64,000 nt of DNA from Strigamia acuminata (lineage: Eukaryota > Arthropoda > Chilopoda > Geophilomorpha > Linotaeniidae), in NCBI GenBank assembly GCA_949358305.1, contig OX442314.1, positions 46,012,581 through 46,076,580 of the forward strand, in the 5' to 3' direction. This document shows, piece by piece, positions 21,613 through 33,917 of this stretch. Numbering within the stretch: the stretch's first letter is position 1; every line of letters starts with the position of its first letter. The notes below the pieces were generated by a model, which was given only the letters and a program-made list of their open reading frames with translations, was not told the DNA's origin and did no database searches. Both the position numbers and the translations under genes were made by a program.

Positions 21613-22610
21613 GTGGTGCCTCTCCCTCCGTCGATGTACAAGCTGTTAGAGGCGGCAAGAACTTTGCCACTCCCACCAGAAATCGCACAGGAGGTTATGT
21701 GAGTGACGAGGCGTTACAAGACACCACTCAACAACAACCGCCACCCGAAGGCGCACCAGGACCTTGAAATAGCCCCGGTAACCAGCGAACGAGCGAACGA
21801 GCGAACTAATTGTACAAAAAACAGACCACTTGTCCCAATTTAATTTTTCAGGGTCCTGCTCGATGTCGGTGAGGCATGGACGCTCAGCCCGCAAATGCAA
21901 TGTGCCACGTGCTTCATCGACACCGCATCACTTCCATAAGTGCCCGGTAAGGAGAAAAGCCATCTGAGGAATCTGAAAGCCTCCCGGCCCATGAATCCAG
22001 GTCAACTCCCGGCCGGTTATTTTGCTTTATTATTTTTAATTTGTTTAGCATTTTTAGTTTTAAGTTTTGGAGGTTTGACCAACCTCTTCCATCTTTTGTT
22101 TCATTTTTAATTAATGTATTTGTTTATGTTAGTTTCACTTTTTTGTCAGAGTCTGTTAGGCTCAGACCCAGACCCAGTGAATTATTCTTATCATTTGTAT
22201 TGTTTACAATAGTCAATTTTATTTTCAGCCAGTCTAAGTAAGGTTGACCCCCGTCACCCCGTGTGACAAATCTTGTACAGGTTTGGTGCTGTCGTCTTCG
22301 GACGAATCAGCACTCGCTGTTATATCACCCAGGTCTGTGTAGCCCTATTGAGTGTAGTGTGTGTGTGGCCTTTATTTCCCTGCTTTTTCTGGGGGGGGAG
22401 AGATGTGACCATATAGCCACCTAAGGGTGACCTGAGTCACTCCACACATGGCCCAATGGCCCCAAGGTTGTTGTGATCCCAAATGTCCCTGCAATATTTG
22501 GGAGAATTTTAGTGATACCATTTATAATTGAGAATTTTATTTAATTCTTACATGTTTTTTGTGTCACCCTTGCTACTGTTCGTTGCTTAGTAATGAAACT
22601 GCCAAATTAG
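21613..22610 (+). mobile_element. LTR-retrotransposon 3' remnant, copy 1
   Basis: This is about 1 kb of a degenerate element also present at 29997-31719. A short coding tail ends near 21767. A G8-AGAGA polypurine tract follows at 22391-22403, directly before TGTGACC (22404), the likely start of its LTR. Both copies run 207 bases from TGTGACC and stop at the same base (CCAAATTAG), after which they differ. It is the empty-site reference for the two insertions described in copy 2. Confidence 0.7.
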
Positions 22611-23210
22611 GGGGTTGCGACGGCAAACTCCTAATGAGCACCGTTGCTAGGCATGAAGTGTGCCAGGCACCCAACATTAGACGTCTATATCGCGCATTTA
22701 AGACTTTGGCTTCCACATCGCGCATTTGAGACGCATTAAATCTACTTATTTGATGCTTTTTTTGATGTATTTTTAAGCGTCCCGATTGCATGTGTGCCTT
22801 CAGATCAGAATTAAGATTACCTCTAGCAGGCTATGACACTCATAATGGACCCTTTGGTTTATGTCCAAATTTCGACAGGTGTGACCATCAGTTTACGTAT
22901 TTTTTTTTAATATTTTTAATTTTAAATTTCAATTTTTTTTATATCAATTTTCTTTCTTTTAGGATGTAAGAGGGAGACCCGTTGGGTGCAATTTTCATCC
23001 ATTTTAATGAGTAGTACTCCATATTATTTATTCGTGCCATTATTGTTATGTAAATACCAAAAATTCCGACTAAATCTAAATTCCAAATAAATCTCTAAAT
23101 CCTAAATAAATCCATAAATCCCTAGCAATTAAAAAATTGCTAACGTCGTCCCCACCCATTATCTGCCCATGAAACAAACCTAAGCACAAAAATTGAATTA
23201 TTTCTTCAGT
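22611..23210. other. No gene seen
   Basis: AT-rich intergenic or old repeat sequence with TAAATCC-like short repeats near 23070-23125. Nothing supportable as a gene. Confidence 0.5.
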
Positions 23211-24015
23211 AAAAATTATTTATTGAAATCTACTTGCAACACAATTAACATTTGTACAAGTTCCACTTATCCAGCCAAGCAAATTCAACTACAACATTTG
23301 TATTCTTGATATAACACATCATTCCAACATTTTGTGAAATCCGGCCCGTGACATTGACCATAATCTCTCAAAAAATGCAAATCCCATCACTCTGACAGCA
23401 ACTGCAACAGCAAATAGTCAGCAAAAATTAAGTTCAAGCACAAATATTAAGAAACTACAAAAAATGTAAATGCTACATTCATGTAGGAATGCAGTCTTAC
23501 AATACGATCATGTAAATGCCACAATCATGGAGGAATGTGGGCTAACAATACAATGAGAATTTTAATTGCCACATTCCTTACAACAGAACTAGATGTAACA
23601 GGACTTTTCAAATGACCAGAGCTCTCTTCTGGTTCCACTGAGACGTGTCATGTCATCAGTTTATCCAGGGGTGACCACATGGAGGTATACTCTGGTTCGA
23701 CTCAAGAGTATGCCCTTCTAAGAGCCGCATCACTGGTGTAGTGATCCAAAAATGTAGACCCAAACACCATAACAAACATGAGTTTTTCACTCATATGTTC
23801 ATAGAACCTTATTTAATAAGTTTAATAAGTATAATAAGTATAAAATAATCAAAATTATATCAACTTAAATGGTAATAACAATCACAAATCATAATAAAAA
23901 TAAAAACTACTTTTCCTAGTGGTAGTAATAAAACTTGAGTTAGGAGTAATGCGGCTCTTAGAAGGGTATACTCTTGAGTCGAACCAGAGTATAGAGAATT
24001 GGATTTTACACCCCC
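23211..24015. repeat. Dispersed repeat family F, copy 1 (interrupted)
   Basis: Matching blocks occur at 32440-32850: degenerate tandem units around ATGTAAATGCC, then GACCAGAGCTCT...GGTTCCACTGAGA and ATTGGATTTTACACCCCC. Copy 1 is split by the inverted-repeat element at 23688-23991. Family not identified. Confidence 0.65.
23688..23991. mobile_element. MITE with 42-bp terminal inverted repeats, TA target site
   Basis: The ends TACTCTGGTTCGACTCAAGA and its inverted partner match over about 42 bases with one mismatch. It is flanked by TA (23686-23687; 23992-23993). The related repeat at about 32815 lacks the insert. There is no coding capacity; it is a Tc1/mariner-type MITE by TSD. Confidence 0.9.
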
Positions 24016-24960
24016 TAACAAATCAAGTCAAGCAAGAATAAACTATTAAATTACAGAAATCAAGTGTATATAAAATAAGTTTTAAAGATAAAGTAACGGT
24101 TTAAACACAAACATTGAAGGAACCTTTTTGAATCGAAGAAAATAAAAATACTCGAATTGTTAGAAATAGGCCTACATTACTGGTTACTTTGTGTTGTGTT
24201 CATCGCGATTAAAATATACCTAGGTCTATGAAACAACTTCTCTTTCAAACAATTCCCGCACCACACGACATTTTAGGAGCGTCAAAATATAACAGCGAGG
24301 TCGAAATTCGTAGTAAAATCATCGTGAAAGCACAGACGGTTGAGTCAACGAGCCTCCATTGTCGAGCGAGTACAACGTTGACGAGTACGGGGTTCACACA
24401 AGCAAAAACACGATTTGATTTGGAAGGAGAATAAATCTTACAGGTTTCACAACTTCACGTACGGAGGCTTTGTTGAGCAACCAATCCAGTATGTTTACGG
24501 TTACTATTTGGAAGGAAGAAAAGCCCGCCGACAAATATCGTCGAGTGCTGTGTAGAGAGTTATCGAGTGATTGGAAAAGTTGTGATGCAGACATCAAGAG
24601 TGTTCGTGATTTGAGCGAGTGCTTACATTGCATGTTCTTATAACCAAATCTTTACGGTTTAATGTGGCGTGGTTTATTTACATTTTATTAGTGTTAGTTG
24701 TTGGCCAACCTCATGATCATGAGTCCCCTAACGTTGGCCTCTGTATTTGTCATGATTGACAGAATTATTATAATGTCAATCATGAATCGTTTTGCTTGTA
24801 GTAAGTACTACGGGTGTTGGCAAGGATTTGTCCTCACCTAAGTGTTTGTGGTTGAGAAGTGAACTCTGCCTACTAGAGATCCCTCTCACATATGTTTTCG
24901 TACTGACGACACGCTGAATAAAATAAACTATACAGTTTTAATGGCACAATTTAATCAATG
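24016..24960. other. No gene seen
   Basis: Only short ORFs. It holds a perfect 12-bp inverted repeat TCATGATTGACA/TGTCAATCATGA (24750-24785, 12-base loop) next to a CATGATCATG palindrome; possibly a small transposon relic. Confidence 0.4.
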
Positions 24961-25057
24961 AAGCAGTTATTTTGCCTAATTCACTCTTCCAACACCCAAT
25001 AAAGAGGGTTACTGTTACCGACAAACACACTCAAATAGATATCCGTATTCGCCAATA

Positions 25058-25434
25058 GATTATTATTATTATTATTTATTGTTCTATGGCGCCAAAGGAG
25101 CAAAAATACAGTGGAATAACATGAGATAGGACTATTGGGTAAACAGTAAATAATTGCGAAGACGGCGGTGAACATGACGGCCGTGCGAGCGACATCGGGA
25201 TGCGGAGCAATCGAAAACAGTTTCACGGACATCTAGTGGGAGAGCGTTCCACATCGCGGTGCAGCGGAAAGGAAAGGTGTTTGCTTTACAGCTGGAAATC
25301 CGGGCGGAAACTTCAAACAAGTGACGGTGAGTGGTCCGGGTAGAAACATTCGAGTTGTAGAATTCAGCAATCACGTGGGCAGGATGGCCAGGGTCACGTA
25401 CGGCGTCAGCTAGGGCGGACAGGTCGTTGAGGCG
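25058..25434 (-). pseudogene. 3' end of a non-LTR retrotransposon (LINE) RT ORF
   Basis: Read on the minus strand, 25434-25132 is open and encodes the C-terminal tail typical of LINE reverse transcriptases: T-H-R-H-L-F-E-V, then F-R-C-T-A-M-W-N-A-L-P, ending L-L-F-T-Q-stop. A short 3' UTR follows and ends in an (ATT)n/(AAT)n tail at about 25058-25078, as expected of a LINE 3' end. Everything 5' of this is missing, so it is a 5'-truncated dead copy. The 5' breakpoint abuts the 25436-25490 segment also seen at 21311-21372. Confidence 0.7.
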
Positions 25435-25435
25435 T

Positions 25436-25490
25436 TTTTGTTACTGTTGATTTACATTACCTGTCTAAAATGTAATACTAAGAACAGACA
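25436..25490. repeat. Short duplicated segment
   Basis: TTTTTGTTACTGTTGATTTACATTACCTGTC and following bases recur at 21311-21372 with few changes. This is part of an unidentified dispersed repeat. Confidence 0.7.
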
Positions 25491-25537
25491 TTACTTTTAT
25501 AGTTTTATACATTACTTTTATAGTTCTTAGAAATATA

Positions 25538-25828
25538 ATGGCTTCTCTGCAGATGAATCAATACAATCATGTTTTTACGCTGTTGAGCTTCCGAACGTCT
25601 CCCGGGCAGATATTACTGCATTTTTCGCTAGCGATGGGACAATTACCGTATCAGAGATTTCGCGGACGAAGAACAGGAAAAATAGACTTTCTAACAGCCG
25701 CAATGGCTACAAACGCAATTGAGAAAGGTAATGATAGAAGATTTCACCATAAAAATAGGTTCTACGCAGTTTGTGGGAGAAATATGAAGAAAAAGGAATG
25801 TTATGACTATTTTTCTAATAGTTTTTGA
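25538..25828 (+). CDS. Short uncharacterised ORF
   Basis: A 96-codon ATG ORF with no recognised domain, between transposon fragments. Composition is basic near the middle. It could be a chance frame or part of an old element; I cannot support a function. Confidence 0.15.
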   Translation: MASLQMNQYNHVFTLLSFRTSPGQILLHFSLAMGQLPYQRFRGRRTGKIDFLTAAMATNAIEKGNDRRFHHKNRFYAVCGRNMKKKECYDYFSNSF

Positions 25829-26034
25829 AGACATCGAGTTAAACAAACAATATTTTCCCGCCAATTGCTTAGTTTTTTCCGAGAGTGATTGTACCCATAA
25901 TCCATTGTGAAACTTGTTTTGATCACGTGATAAACGAATGCCAATCAGAGCGTTAGCTTCAACCCCACAATATTATTCGCTTGAAGTGCCATGTCCCTCT
26001 TTACTGTGTCCGTGGATCCACCATCTCGAGGTCG

Positions 26035-26400
26035 TGCGGTTTTTTACCAGCATTTTTCAAATTTGCACGAAAACTTAGAGCACCTTGGGATCCACGAATC
26101 CCAGAGAAAATAAATACCGTGGACCCCAAAAAGCCACATCTTAGAGGCTGGAACAAACTATCCCTGCAACATAACACATGATGGCTCACATATTCGACAT
26201 GGGAAACCAAATTCAAGCAACGAAAGTGGGTAAACCATTTTCAGAATTCAAAATAAATGACAGTGTGGAAAAGAATCCATGTACTCTCCAGAGCGGTCAA
26301 AGGCATTTATGCTGGCCTCGCAGATAAATGCGACGGCCTGTTATGTGATTCTTGAAGCACAGGGACAACGCATTTTAATTAAAAAGATTATCCAACAACG
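26035..26400 (+). pseudogene. Fossil Ty3/gypsy integrase C-terminal fragment
   Basis: Across shifting frames the segment encodes blocks matching the retrotransposon at 1-2028: A-P-W-D-P-R-I-P, V-D-P-K-K-P-H, M-M-A-H-I-F-D and V-K-G-I-Y-A-G-L-A-D-K. It has several stops and frame changes, so it is an old relative, not a copy of the same family. Confidence 0.7.
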
Positions 26401-26459
26401 TGAATTTTCAATCGATTAATTCTCGCGACCCAGTATGACGGGTCGGTTGCCTTCGCTGC

Positions 26460-26595
26460 ACTGCCAACACACAGGTAGACGGGAGTCTCCAACCCCTAGA
26501 CAACGAATTAAAGTCTAACAATCAGACAATCTGGAGTTCCTTGTCTTATTTATGTGAATATGAGTCCTACCCCATGATAACCAGTCCCCAGGCTA
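26460..26595 (+). repeat. LTR fragment related to those at 39.4 and 54.2 kb
   Basis: CCCCTAGACAACGAATTAAAG and the following GGAGTTCCTTGTCT...GTGAATATGAGTCC correspond to the R/U5-like part of the LTRs at 39129-39543 and 53721-54289. Fragment only. Confidence 0.55.
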
Positions 26596-28960
26596 ATAAA
26601 TCTGAATTTTAATTTGTATTTATTGAATTGTTTCTATTGTTCAGTGTTGATTGTTTATTTTTTTCAGAAGAAGCAAAAAAAGGGTTAGTACATTATAACA
26701 TGCTGTTTTAGCAACCATTAGGATTGCATAAAACAGTAACAGTAAACATATTTTTATTTTATTTATTTATTTTTTTTATTTAATTTAATTTAATTTTAAT
26801 TTATCTTTTCTTTTTTATTAATCTTAGATACCATTGATGACATGTTGCTTTAAAGTGTTAGTTGCCGCGTTTGTAGCGTTAGTTGCCGCTTTTCTGTTTC
26901 TTTGGGCTGCTTTTCTAAATACGGTGGAGAGGTCCTGGTACGTCATCAAACGCTCTTCGCCGCGCATCAGCTCTTCTTACGGCAAATCCGCATAGTTCAG
27001 CTCCGACGAGAGTATGTGACGCTCCTCTAGCATCATCCTCAAAGAGTCTTGCATTTGAATATTTTCTGATTATTTTTTGATTGTTCATTAATATAATTAT
27101 TAACTTACTGTTGATGTATTTTTGTTGGGTTGTTACGAATTGTAATGTTTAACTGTTAGTTTTTCTGCGCGCGTGGGTTTTTAAATGCACCTTTCCGGAT
27201 CAGTGCATTTGATATGTCATTATGTAACCTTTATGTGATCGGTCGATATTGTTCTTAATTCTAATTGCTCGTTACGGTACCGCGACCGATTGTTGTTTGT
27301 GATGGCATATCTCACTATGTCGTCTGCTCAAAAGAGCAATTTTTGTTCATTTGTTATAAGTTTATGCATTATCTATGCCAGTTTATTCTTATTGTTTGTG
27401 AAGAATAAATGAATGCATTACACCATTGATTTATTCTATCTTTAATGTGTTTTGTTGATGGAGAGCCAAATAGCCTCGACACCGTTTTTATATCACTTTG
27501 CACTTGTCTTTTGATAATAAAAGATGGCGGTCGCTAATGCGATATCACCGCACACCACAAACCATAATTGGGTTTATATTTGCGACTCCACTGCAGCCAA
27601 CACGGACTTATCAGTTTTTACGTGATTTGCAATCGGTCCTCGAACAATCGTCGCCGTCCTAGTTCTATAGTGCAGATGAAAGCAAAAGCGGAAGTTTTAG
27701 ACTAATCTTAATTAACATGGTTGCGCTCTTCTATTGTGTCGTTGCATTTAACCCTAACTTTCTCATTAGTATTCCTGCTAAATTAACTCGTAGCGTACAG
27801 AAGAAATACGAATATTTTTTACTGCTGTGCACTAACAAGTCCTAAAATTTTGAATGTTTTTTTTTTTTTTTTTTTTTTTTTGATAATTACCTGGATACAC
27901 GCACTTCCTAAAGCAATCTATTTATTTTTCACACGTATACACACAGATATACGTCACCATGTGACCTAGTCCTATTGTCATTTAATTAAAAACATTGCTC
28001 ATTATTTTGTGCTTCTTGTCCTTCACTTTGCTACGTTTCGTGTGTGTAAATTTCCATTTATTTATTCATTATACTTTTTTCGCTTTTATTCAATTTTATA
28101 TTGTTTTTATTTCTACGGTTTTTCGCTTTACAAATAGTTCAATTCTTTTTTTCGCGTTTTTTCTATTCTACATTCATGGTTTTTTTTCCCATTATTTTGT
28201 TTGATTTCTTTTGCGGTTATTCATTTTGTTTATGTTTCATTCGCGGTTACGGAATTTGTTGTTTTGTTTTTTCGCCGTTAGTCAACCTGTGGTTGATGGA
28301 GTTGGTTGTAACGTTTTTTTTTCTCGCGTTTGTTTTTTCCGCGGTTATTCTCATTTCCCTTTTATTCATGAGAAATCAGTGAATCTTTCTGCAATTAAGG
28401 GCACTTTGGAATTACTTTGTCGATATGTTTCTAGGCAAGAAAATTGGCAAGATGTTGATTTTTCAGTTACGGCTTGGAAAGATTTTGACATCCGCATCAG
28501 GGCCATAGCGTCTACGTTACCTGATTTTTCAAGGCATCTCTAATTTTTGTTAGATGCTTTTGTCGTTAGGTAATTCCGCCGTTACCGCGCAATAAGGTAA
28601 TGCAAAATATTAGTTTTTCTTACCGGTATAATTTATTACATTTCTTTAAAATTTCAGGTGTGTAAATTGCAACCATGTTGTGCCAGGACTGGAACATTTA
28701 GCTGTTTGCTTTCAACAACATAATGTTGTTGCGGATGTGAAGCGTCCAATCTGCCCAAACCGTATCAATTTTTTAAGTTTTAATTGATGAAATATTTTTT
28801 AATTTCAATGTATTTTAATTTTAATTTTGATTTTAATTTTTAGTCAGACCGTGGAGACCTGCTAGGAGCTGACAGAATTTAAGTTCTCTGCGCGTTTTGT
28901 TTTCTATCATAAAGTTGTACATGATAATATTAAAATCATAGTTTGATTTATCAATTTGAA
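26596..28960. other. AT-rich region, no gene supported
   Basis: T-rich and A-rich stretches, including a T23 run near 27858-27880. ORFs at 27995-28543 are Phe-rich products of T-rich DNA. The C-terminal half of the 28211-28543 frame looks less biased (L-E-L-L-C-R-Y-V-S-R) but matches nothing I know. Confidence 0.4.
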
Positions 28961-28989
28961 ATGGGTGTTGTTGTAAAAATTACGTTTCT

Positions 28990-29390
28990 GGACCCCGAAG
29001 ATACCTTTGTTAAGTTGGCCCCCCAAGTATATGTCCAATCAAAAAAATAATTAGAGTAGATAGCCCTACAAATGGACAACATTGAACATCTCTTTATTTT
29101 GATTGGACTCACTTTTTCCCTATCAATTTTTTTACTTTTATCTTGGGGGACCTACTTGATGCCAGCCCCCCAAATCAATGGACCAGCAAAATTAATGATT
29201 GGACCTTATTCAGAATTCAATAGACATCATTGGATATCTCTTTATTTTGATTGGACGCTTAGATTTTTAAATATGGCCAATTGAATATCCAGTGCCAGCC
29301 CCTCAAATCAATGGACCAGCAAAATTAATGATTGGAACTTATTCAGAATCCAATAGACATCAATGGACATCCTTTATTTTTAACGTAACT
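28990..29390. repeat. Imperfect tandem repeat, period about 133 bp
   Basis: GCCAGCCCCCCAAATCAATGG...AATAGACATCATTGGATATC recurs 133 bases later (about 29160 and 29293), and CATCTCTTTATTTTGATTGGAC appears in an earlier partial unit near 29086. Function unknown. Confidence 0.65.
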
Positions 29391-30453
29391 ACACTATTAG
29401 TTTAATATGAAATTTCACATAATTTAGAATTATTTTTTTAAACTCGAGTTTGTTTTGTTTCCTCATTGTGGACTCATCACCAAAACATCGAGGAGAAACA
29501 TATAGAAAGTGCACAAGTGGCCTGCCTCAAATTATTTATTTAAAATTTTTTAACATGTTATTATAGTTCCTACATCGTAACGGTGACAATTTTAACACAC
29601 CGAATACACCAAATGTACTAGGGTATAATTTTTGAGGAACGGTGACAATTGTGAACACATCACGTACTTGTACGGAATACGTGATAGCCTATACGACACA
29701 TGATCCGATAATGAGAAATAACTAAATTTTATCGCTGGACGTCCAAGAAACCATTGCGCAAATTCCTACATCCGAAAATGATATTCGTAAAAGAAGAGTA
29801 ACTTGCAAGTTAATATTAGTTTATTTAATATTTTAAACCCGGATCGCAACAGGTGATAGTCCTGCGACCACGCAAGAACCGTTTAAAGACCGCTGCTAGC
29901 GGTCGGCCAAGGAGGAAACAGACAATGTGCACACGGCAAAATGTTCTGCCAAACAGCGGCGGCAACATCAACTACAACAATGGAAAAAGCCAGTCAGGTG
30001 CCTCTCCCTCCGACGATATACAAGCTGTTAGAGGCGGCAAGAACCTTGCCACCCCCACCAGAAATCGCACCGGAAGTCATGTGAGTGACGAGGCGTTACA
30101 AGACACCACTCAACCACAACCGCCACCCGAAGGCGCACCAAGAACCTTGAAATAGCCCGGGTAGCCACACAAAAAACGGACCACGTGTCCCAATTTAATT
30201 TTTCAGGGTTCTGCTCGATGTCGGTTATGTACCACGTGCTTCGCCGACGCCGCATCACTTCCATAAGTGCCCGGTGAGGGGAGAAGCCATCTGAGGCATC
30301 TGAAAGCCTCCCGGCCCATGGATCCAGTTCAACTCCCAGCAGGTTATTTTGCTTTATTATTTTTAATTTGTTGAGCATTTTTAGTTTTAAGTTTTAGAGA
30401 TTTGACCAACCTCTTCCATCTTTTGTTTCATTTTTAATTAATGTATTTGTTTA

Positions 30454-30752
30454 CCGAAGCGCCCGGTTTAAACGCCCGGGCGTTTAATTCTTTTTTTGAG
30501 CTGCTTCTCCCGGCGCCAATATGAATCCCGGCGATTAAATGAACCCGGCGCATAACCGAAAAATCGCCGATTTTTCGCAAAAAAGACGATTTTTCGGCAA
30601 AAATTACAGATTTTTTGCAAAAAATCGGTGATGTTTGTGGACCCGGCGCTTATTCGGAGCCGGTGTCTATTTAGTAAATCGCCGATGACTGCCCGGCTCT
30701 AAAACGGGGCCGGCGCTTTATTGAACCCGGGCGTTTAAGCGGGGCGGTACGG
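30454..30752. mobile_element. 299-bp MITE with GCCCGG-rich inverted ends, TA target site
   Basis: Starts CCGAAGCGCCCGG and ends GGGGCGGTACGG; ends are imperfect inverted repeats sharing TTAAACGCCCGGG. TA flanks both sides (30452-30453; 30753-30754), and the paralogous copy has a single TA at 22125-22126. The inside is made of repeated CCCGGCG and AAATCGCCGATTTTT palindromes. Confidence 0.85.
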
Positions 30753-30827
30753 TATGTTAGTTTCACTTTTTTGTCAGAGTCTGTTATGCTCAGACCCAGT
30801 GAATTATTCTTATCATTTGTATTGTTT

Positions 30828-31307
30828 GTTGTTTTCCGACGCCATATAGTCCTCCGTATTAATTACGTGTATTTTTAGTGTTTTCCTGCATCAAGCAGTA
30901 TTTTGTGTTTATTTAGATTTCAACTTGTCATTTAACATTGGGCATAATGCTGCCCGCATCATTTCTATATAAGTTTTATATTTTCCACACCAGATGGTGT
31001 ATATGTAAGTTTTTCACTTAATCCAAGATGTCCGCCTGCGTGCCAGCAGGTTTTCACATTGCTAATTCATCCAAATGGATTCCCATTTGTAAGTTGTTTG
31101 ATTTATATTAAATTTTAGTTATTTTTATATTGTTCCATCGTATTTTGGTCGCATATAAGCACGTTTAAACGTGCAGCGCCCCGTTTTTAGTCTCGCCATT
31201 AGCGGCGACCGGGTGCGCTCGCCATTACGGCCGCGCTTTGTGTTTTCCAGCGCTAAATACGCTTCCACTCGGTCGAATTGACCGCTCTGCACCTCCTCCT
31301 CTGCTAC
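30828..31307. mobile_element. 480-bp insert with 7-bp target-site duplication
   Basis: Flanked by ATTGTTT (30821-30827; 31308-31314), which is single in the paralogous copy (22199-22205). The ends show no inverted repeat. Seven-base duplication without inverted ends fits a SINE or other target-primed insertion, though no poly(A) or tRNA-like box is clear. It contains a GCACGTTTAAACGTGC palindrome near 31158-31173. Confidence 0.7.
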
Positions 31308-31829
31308 ATTGTTTACATTAGTAAATTTTATTTTCGGCCTGTCTAAGCAAGGTTGACCCCCGTCACCCCGTGTGACAAATGTTGTACAGGTTTGGTGCTG
31401 TCGTCTTCGGACGAGTCAGCACTCACTGTTGTATCACCCAGGTCTGTGTAGCCCTATTGAGTGTAGTGTGTGTGTGGCCTTTATTTCCCTGCTTTTTCTG
31501 GGGGGGGAGAGATGTGACCTTATGGCCACCCAAGGATGACCTGAGTCACTCCACACACGGCCCAATGGCCCCAAGGTTGTTGTGATCCCAAATGTCCCTG
31601 CGATATTTGGGAGAATTTTAGTGACACCATATATAATTGAGAATTTTATTTAATTCTTGCATGTTTTTTGTGTCATCCTTGCTACCGTTCGTTGCTTAGT
31701 AATGAAACTGCCAAATTAGTGTTTGAATATTAGACACCCTATCTTGACCCTGTAGTGCAAACGGGGTATAAGTTCAATTTCCAGATAGTTGAAATAAATG
31801 CTTTCCTAGATTTACATTAATAAGTACTG

Positions 31830-32210
31830 GATTCACTGTGGGAGAAGTAGAGAATTACTGCATTCCTGTATGCCTTTGTGTTAGGCTGCCAGTACAAGGA
31901 ACGTCGATCCTCGTTTTGATTGGTTTCGTTGGTATCTTATAGAGACATTTTATATTTCATTTCTTTTATTTAACGGAACAAACAATTCCCAGAGTCGTGG
32001 CATGCTCAAGCTCCGATTTGCCCACCACGATGTCAACTCATCTTTTACACGAAACAGCTTTAATTTCGCTGTAAACCTTTTGGAAAAGTGTAAATAAAAT
32101 TTTAGTTAAACTCTTGCCAAGTGTCCAACAAGTGCTTTCAAACTCTAGTGCCTAATTAGCAGTTTGGCACAAAATAAATGTACTTGGGCATCGAAGTTAA
32201 ATCTTTCCTT
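31830..32210. repeat. Dispersed repeat family E, copy 1 (uninterrupted)
   Basis: GGATTCACTGTGGGAGAAGT through TTTGGCACAAAATAAATGTACTTGG recurs at 58042-58625. Here CATTCCTGTATGCC is continuous and is the empty site for the small element at 58084-58271. Family not identified; no coding. Confidence 0.75.
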
Positions 32211-32439
32211 TGGACGAATGCTTTACCAAATCATTTCTGGTAGAATTTCGAATTTGTGTGATAATTATACGGTTTGTTTGTACAGTTACAGGAAAGATAT
32301 TGACTCGAGATTAAAATAAAAATCAGTAAAACTACCTAATTTAATTTTCGCCTAAAAAAAACAGCATCAAATACCAAGGATTTCGCTGGCCCAAATACAT
32401 CAGAAACATTCTAAAGAAAATCCCAGATAAGGTCATATA

Positions 32440-32850
32440 AGCTTTCAATGTGGTTTTACAACAACAGAAAACGTAAATGCTGAAATCATATGGGACTCCG
32501 GGCTTACAATACAACAGAAAATGTAAATGCCGCAATCTTATGGGACTACGGGCTTACAATACAACATAAAATGTAAATGCCGCAGTTGTTTACGAGCGGA
32601 AAAACGACTTTTCAAGCTATTTTTTGTTCTGTAGAAGCGCGATTCATACGTGCGGAAGTATGAACGACTAAATGGATTGGGATGCGGACTTAAACAACGC
32701 AAGAATATCGTGAATTATAAAAACTGAAAACCCAAATTAGGAATGGACCAGAGCTCTATTTTGGTTCCACTGAGAGCAATCAAGTCATCAGTTTCTCCAG
32801 GGGTGACCACGAGGAGGCACAGAGTTGGATTTTACACCCCCAAACAACAA
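32440..32850. repeat. Dispersed repeat family F, copy 2, with 50-bp tandem units
   Basis: Units beginning ACAACAGAAAATGTAAATGC start at 32461, 32511 and 32561 (period 50). GACCAGAGCTCTATTTTGGTTCC and GGATTTTACACCCCC follow, shared with 23211-24015. Confidence 0.7.
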
Positions 32851-33800
32851 TCAACGAATATTTCGGTGCTCCATCCTTCAAAAGTCTTCAAATTTCTTCA
32901 AAACGGACGATAATCTACAAAAACATAACCAAAGTGATTAAAAAACATGAATACTCATAGATGAACATCGAAATAAACCATCAAATTTGTTGCTCGAAAC
33001 AAAGGAATGGTCGCTGGAGTTGGAATTTGATCCCAAATCACGAGTGCGAACAAAGAAAAATGGTAGAGTTCACTTAAATCATTTTGTTCTTAAATCAATG
33101 CTCAAATATTACACAAAATTTCAAAATCAAGCCAAACAATTCATTAACCAACTAACCAAACCTTAAAATCAAATTCTAACCGAATTTTTCCCAAGCGCGG
33201 ACAAAATGCTACACCGTTGACTAGCTGCGTGGAACTGACTACGGGGGTTACAAACCTAAAAACAAAAATAATTACTCGCGGTAGAAAGAATCCTTAAGGC
33301 CGTGACTAGATAGACAGAACCATTCTCACACCAGAAACTTATCCTCGCTTATGATTGGCTACGCACGAAATGGCGGCAATTTCATAAATCTCACTCGATG
33401 TATTTGAAACAAAACTTTATTACGAGTAAAAACGAAAAGTATCTCGGATGAACACAAGTCCAAGTATTTGGTGGTGCGGAAAAATTCGTTCCGACTTGCA
33501 GAAATTGTTTTTCATACCCAAAAAAGGTCGAAATTCGAGAAGTTCGAGTCGGAACTGAAAAAAGAAAAATGGAAAATGGAAAATCAGCAGATATATCAAT
33601 CTATTCACGTTCATTTTGTTGATCATAATTTTACGAGATAACGGATATTGGTGTGGTATTATTTGTGACCAGCTGCCCCTGCGTGCCGATCACTCACCTG
33701 CAGCCCAATGCACTTTGTGCAGTTCTTATACTAGATCTGCTTGGACCAATCACAGAACGTTTTCATAACGTCTGCGGTCCGTCAGAAACGTATTCTCCAT
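32851..33800. other. No gene seen
   Basis: AT-rich intergenic sequence; only short ORFs. A weak TATA-like CTGTATAACC near 33809 and CAGTCATTC near 33838 could be the core promoter of the next ORF. Confidence 0.4.
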
Positions 33801-33917
33801 GCAGTATACTCTGTATAACCGCTGCAATTTGCTAAACCAGTCATTCATTCACTGCAGCAACAACAACCTGTTGACTTCAGCATCTCGTTCAAATTCCGCG
33901 TAAATTTCAAGCAAACA

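Larger units (their letters stand above)
29835..31719 (+). mobile_element. LTR-retrotransposon 3' remnant, copy 2 (two later insertions)
   Basis: Homologous to 21613-22610 from 29997 on. It begins with a 100-codon frame (29853-30155), likely the pol C-terminal tail (basic start, Pro/Gln-rich end), with no clear domain. It is interrupted by a 299-bp TA-flanked element and a 480-bp insert. Polypurine tract G8-AGAGA then TGTGACC at 31513 marks the LTR, which ends at CCAAATTAG (31719) like copy 1. Confidence 0.7.

Noticed and set aside
27995-28382. Phe-rich ORFs suggesting membrane proteins
   Set aside because: Arise from T-rich DNA; no start context, no conservation signal.
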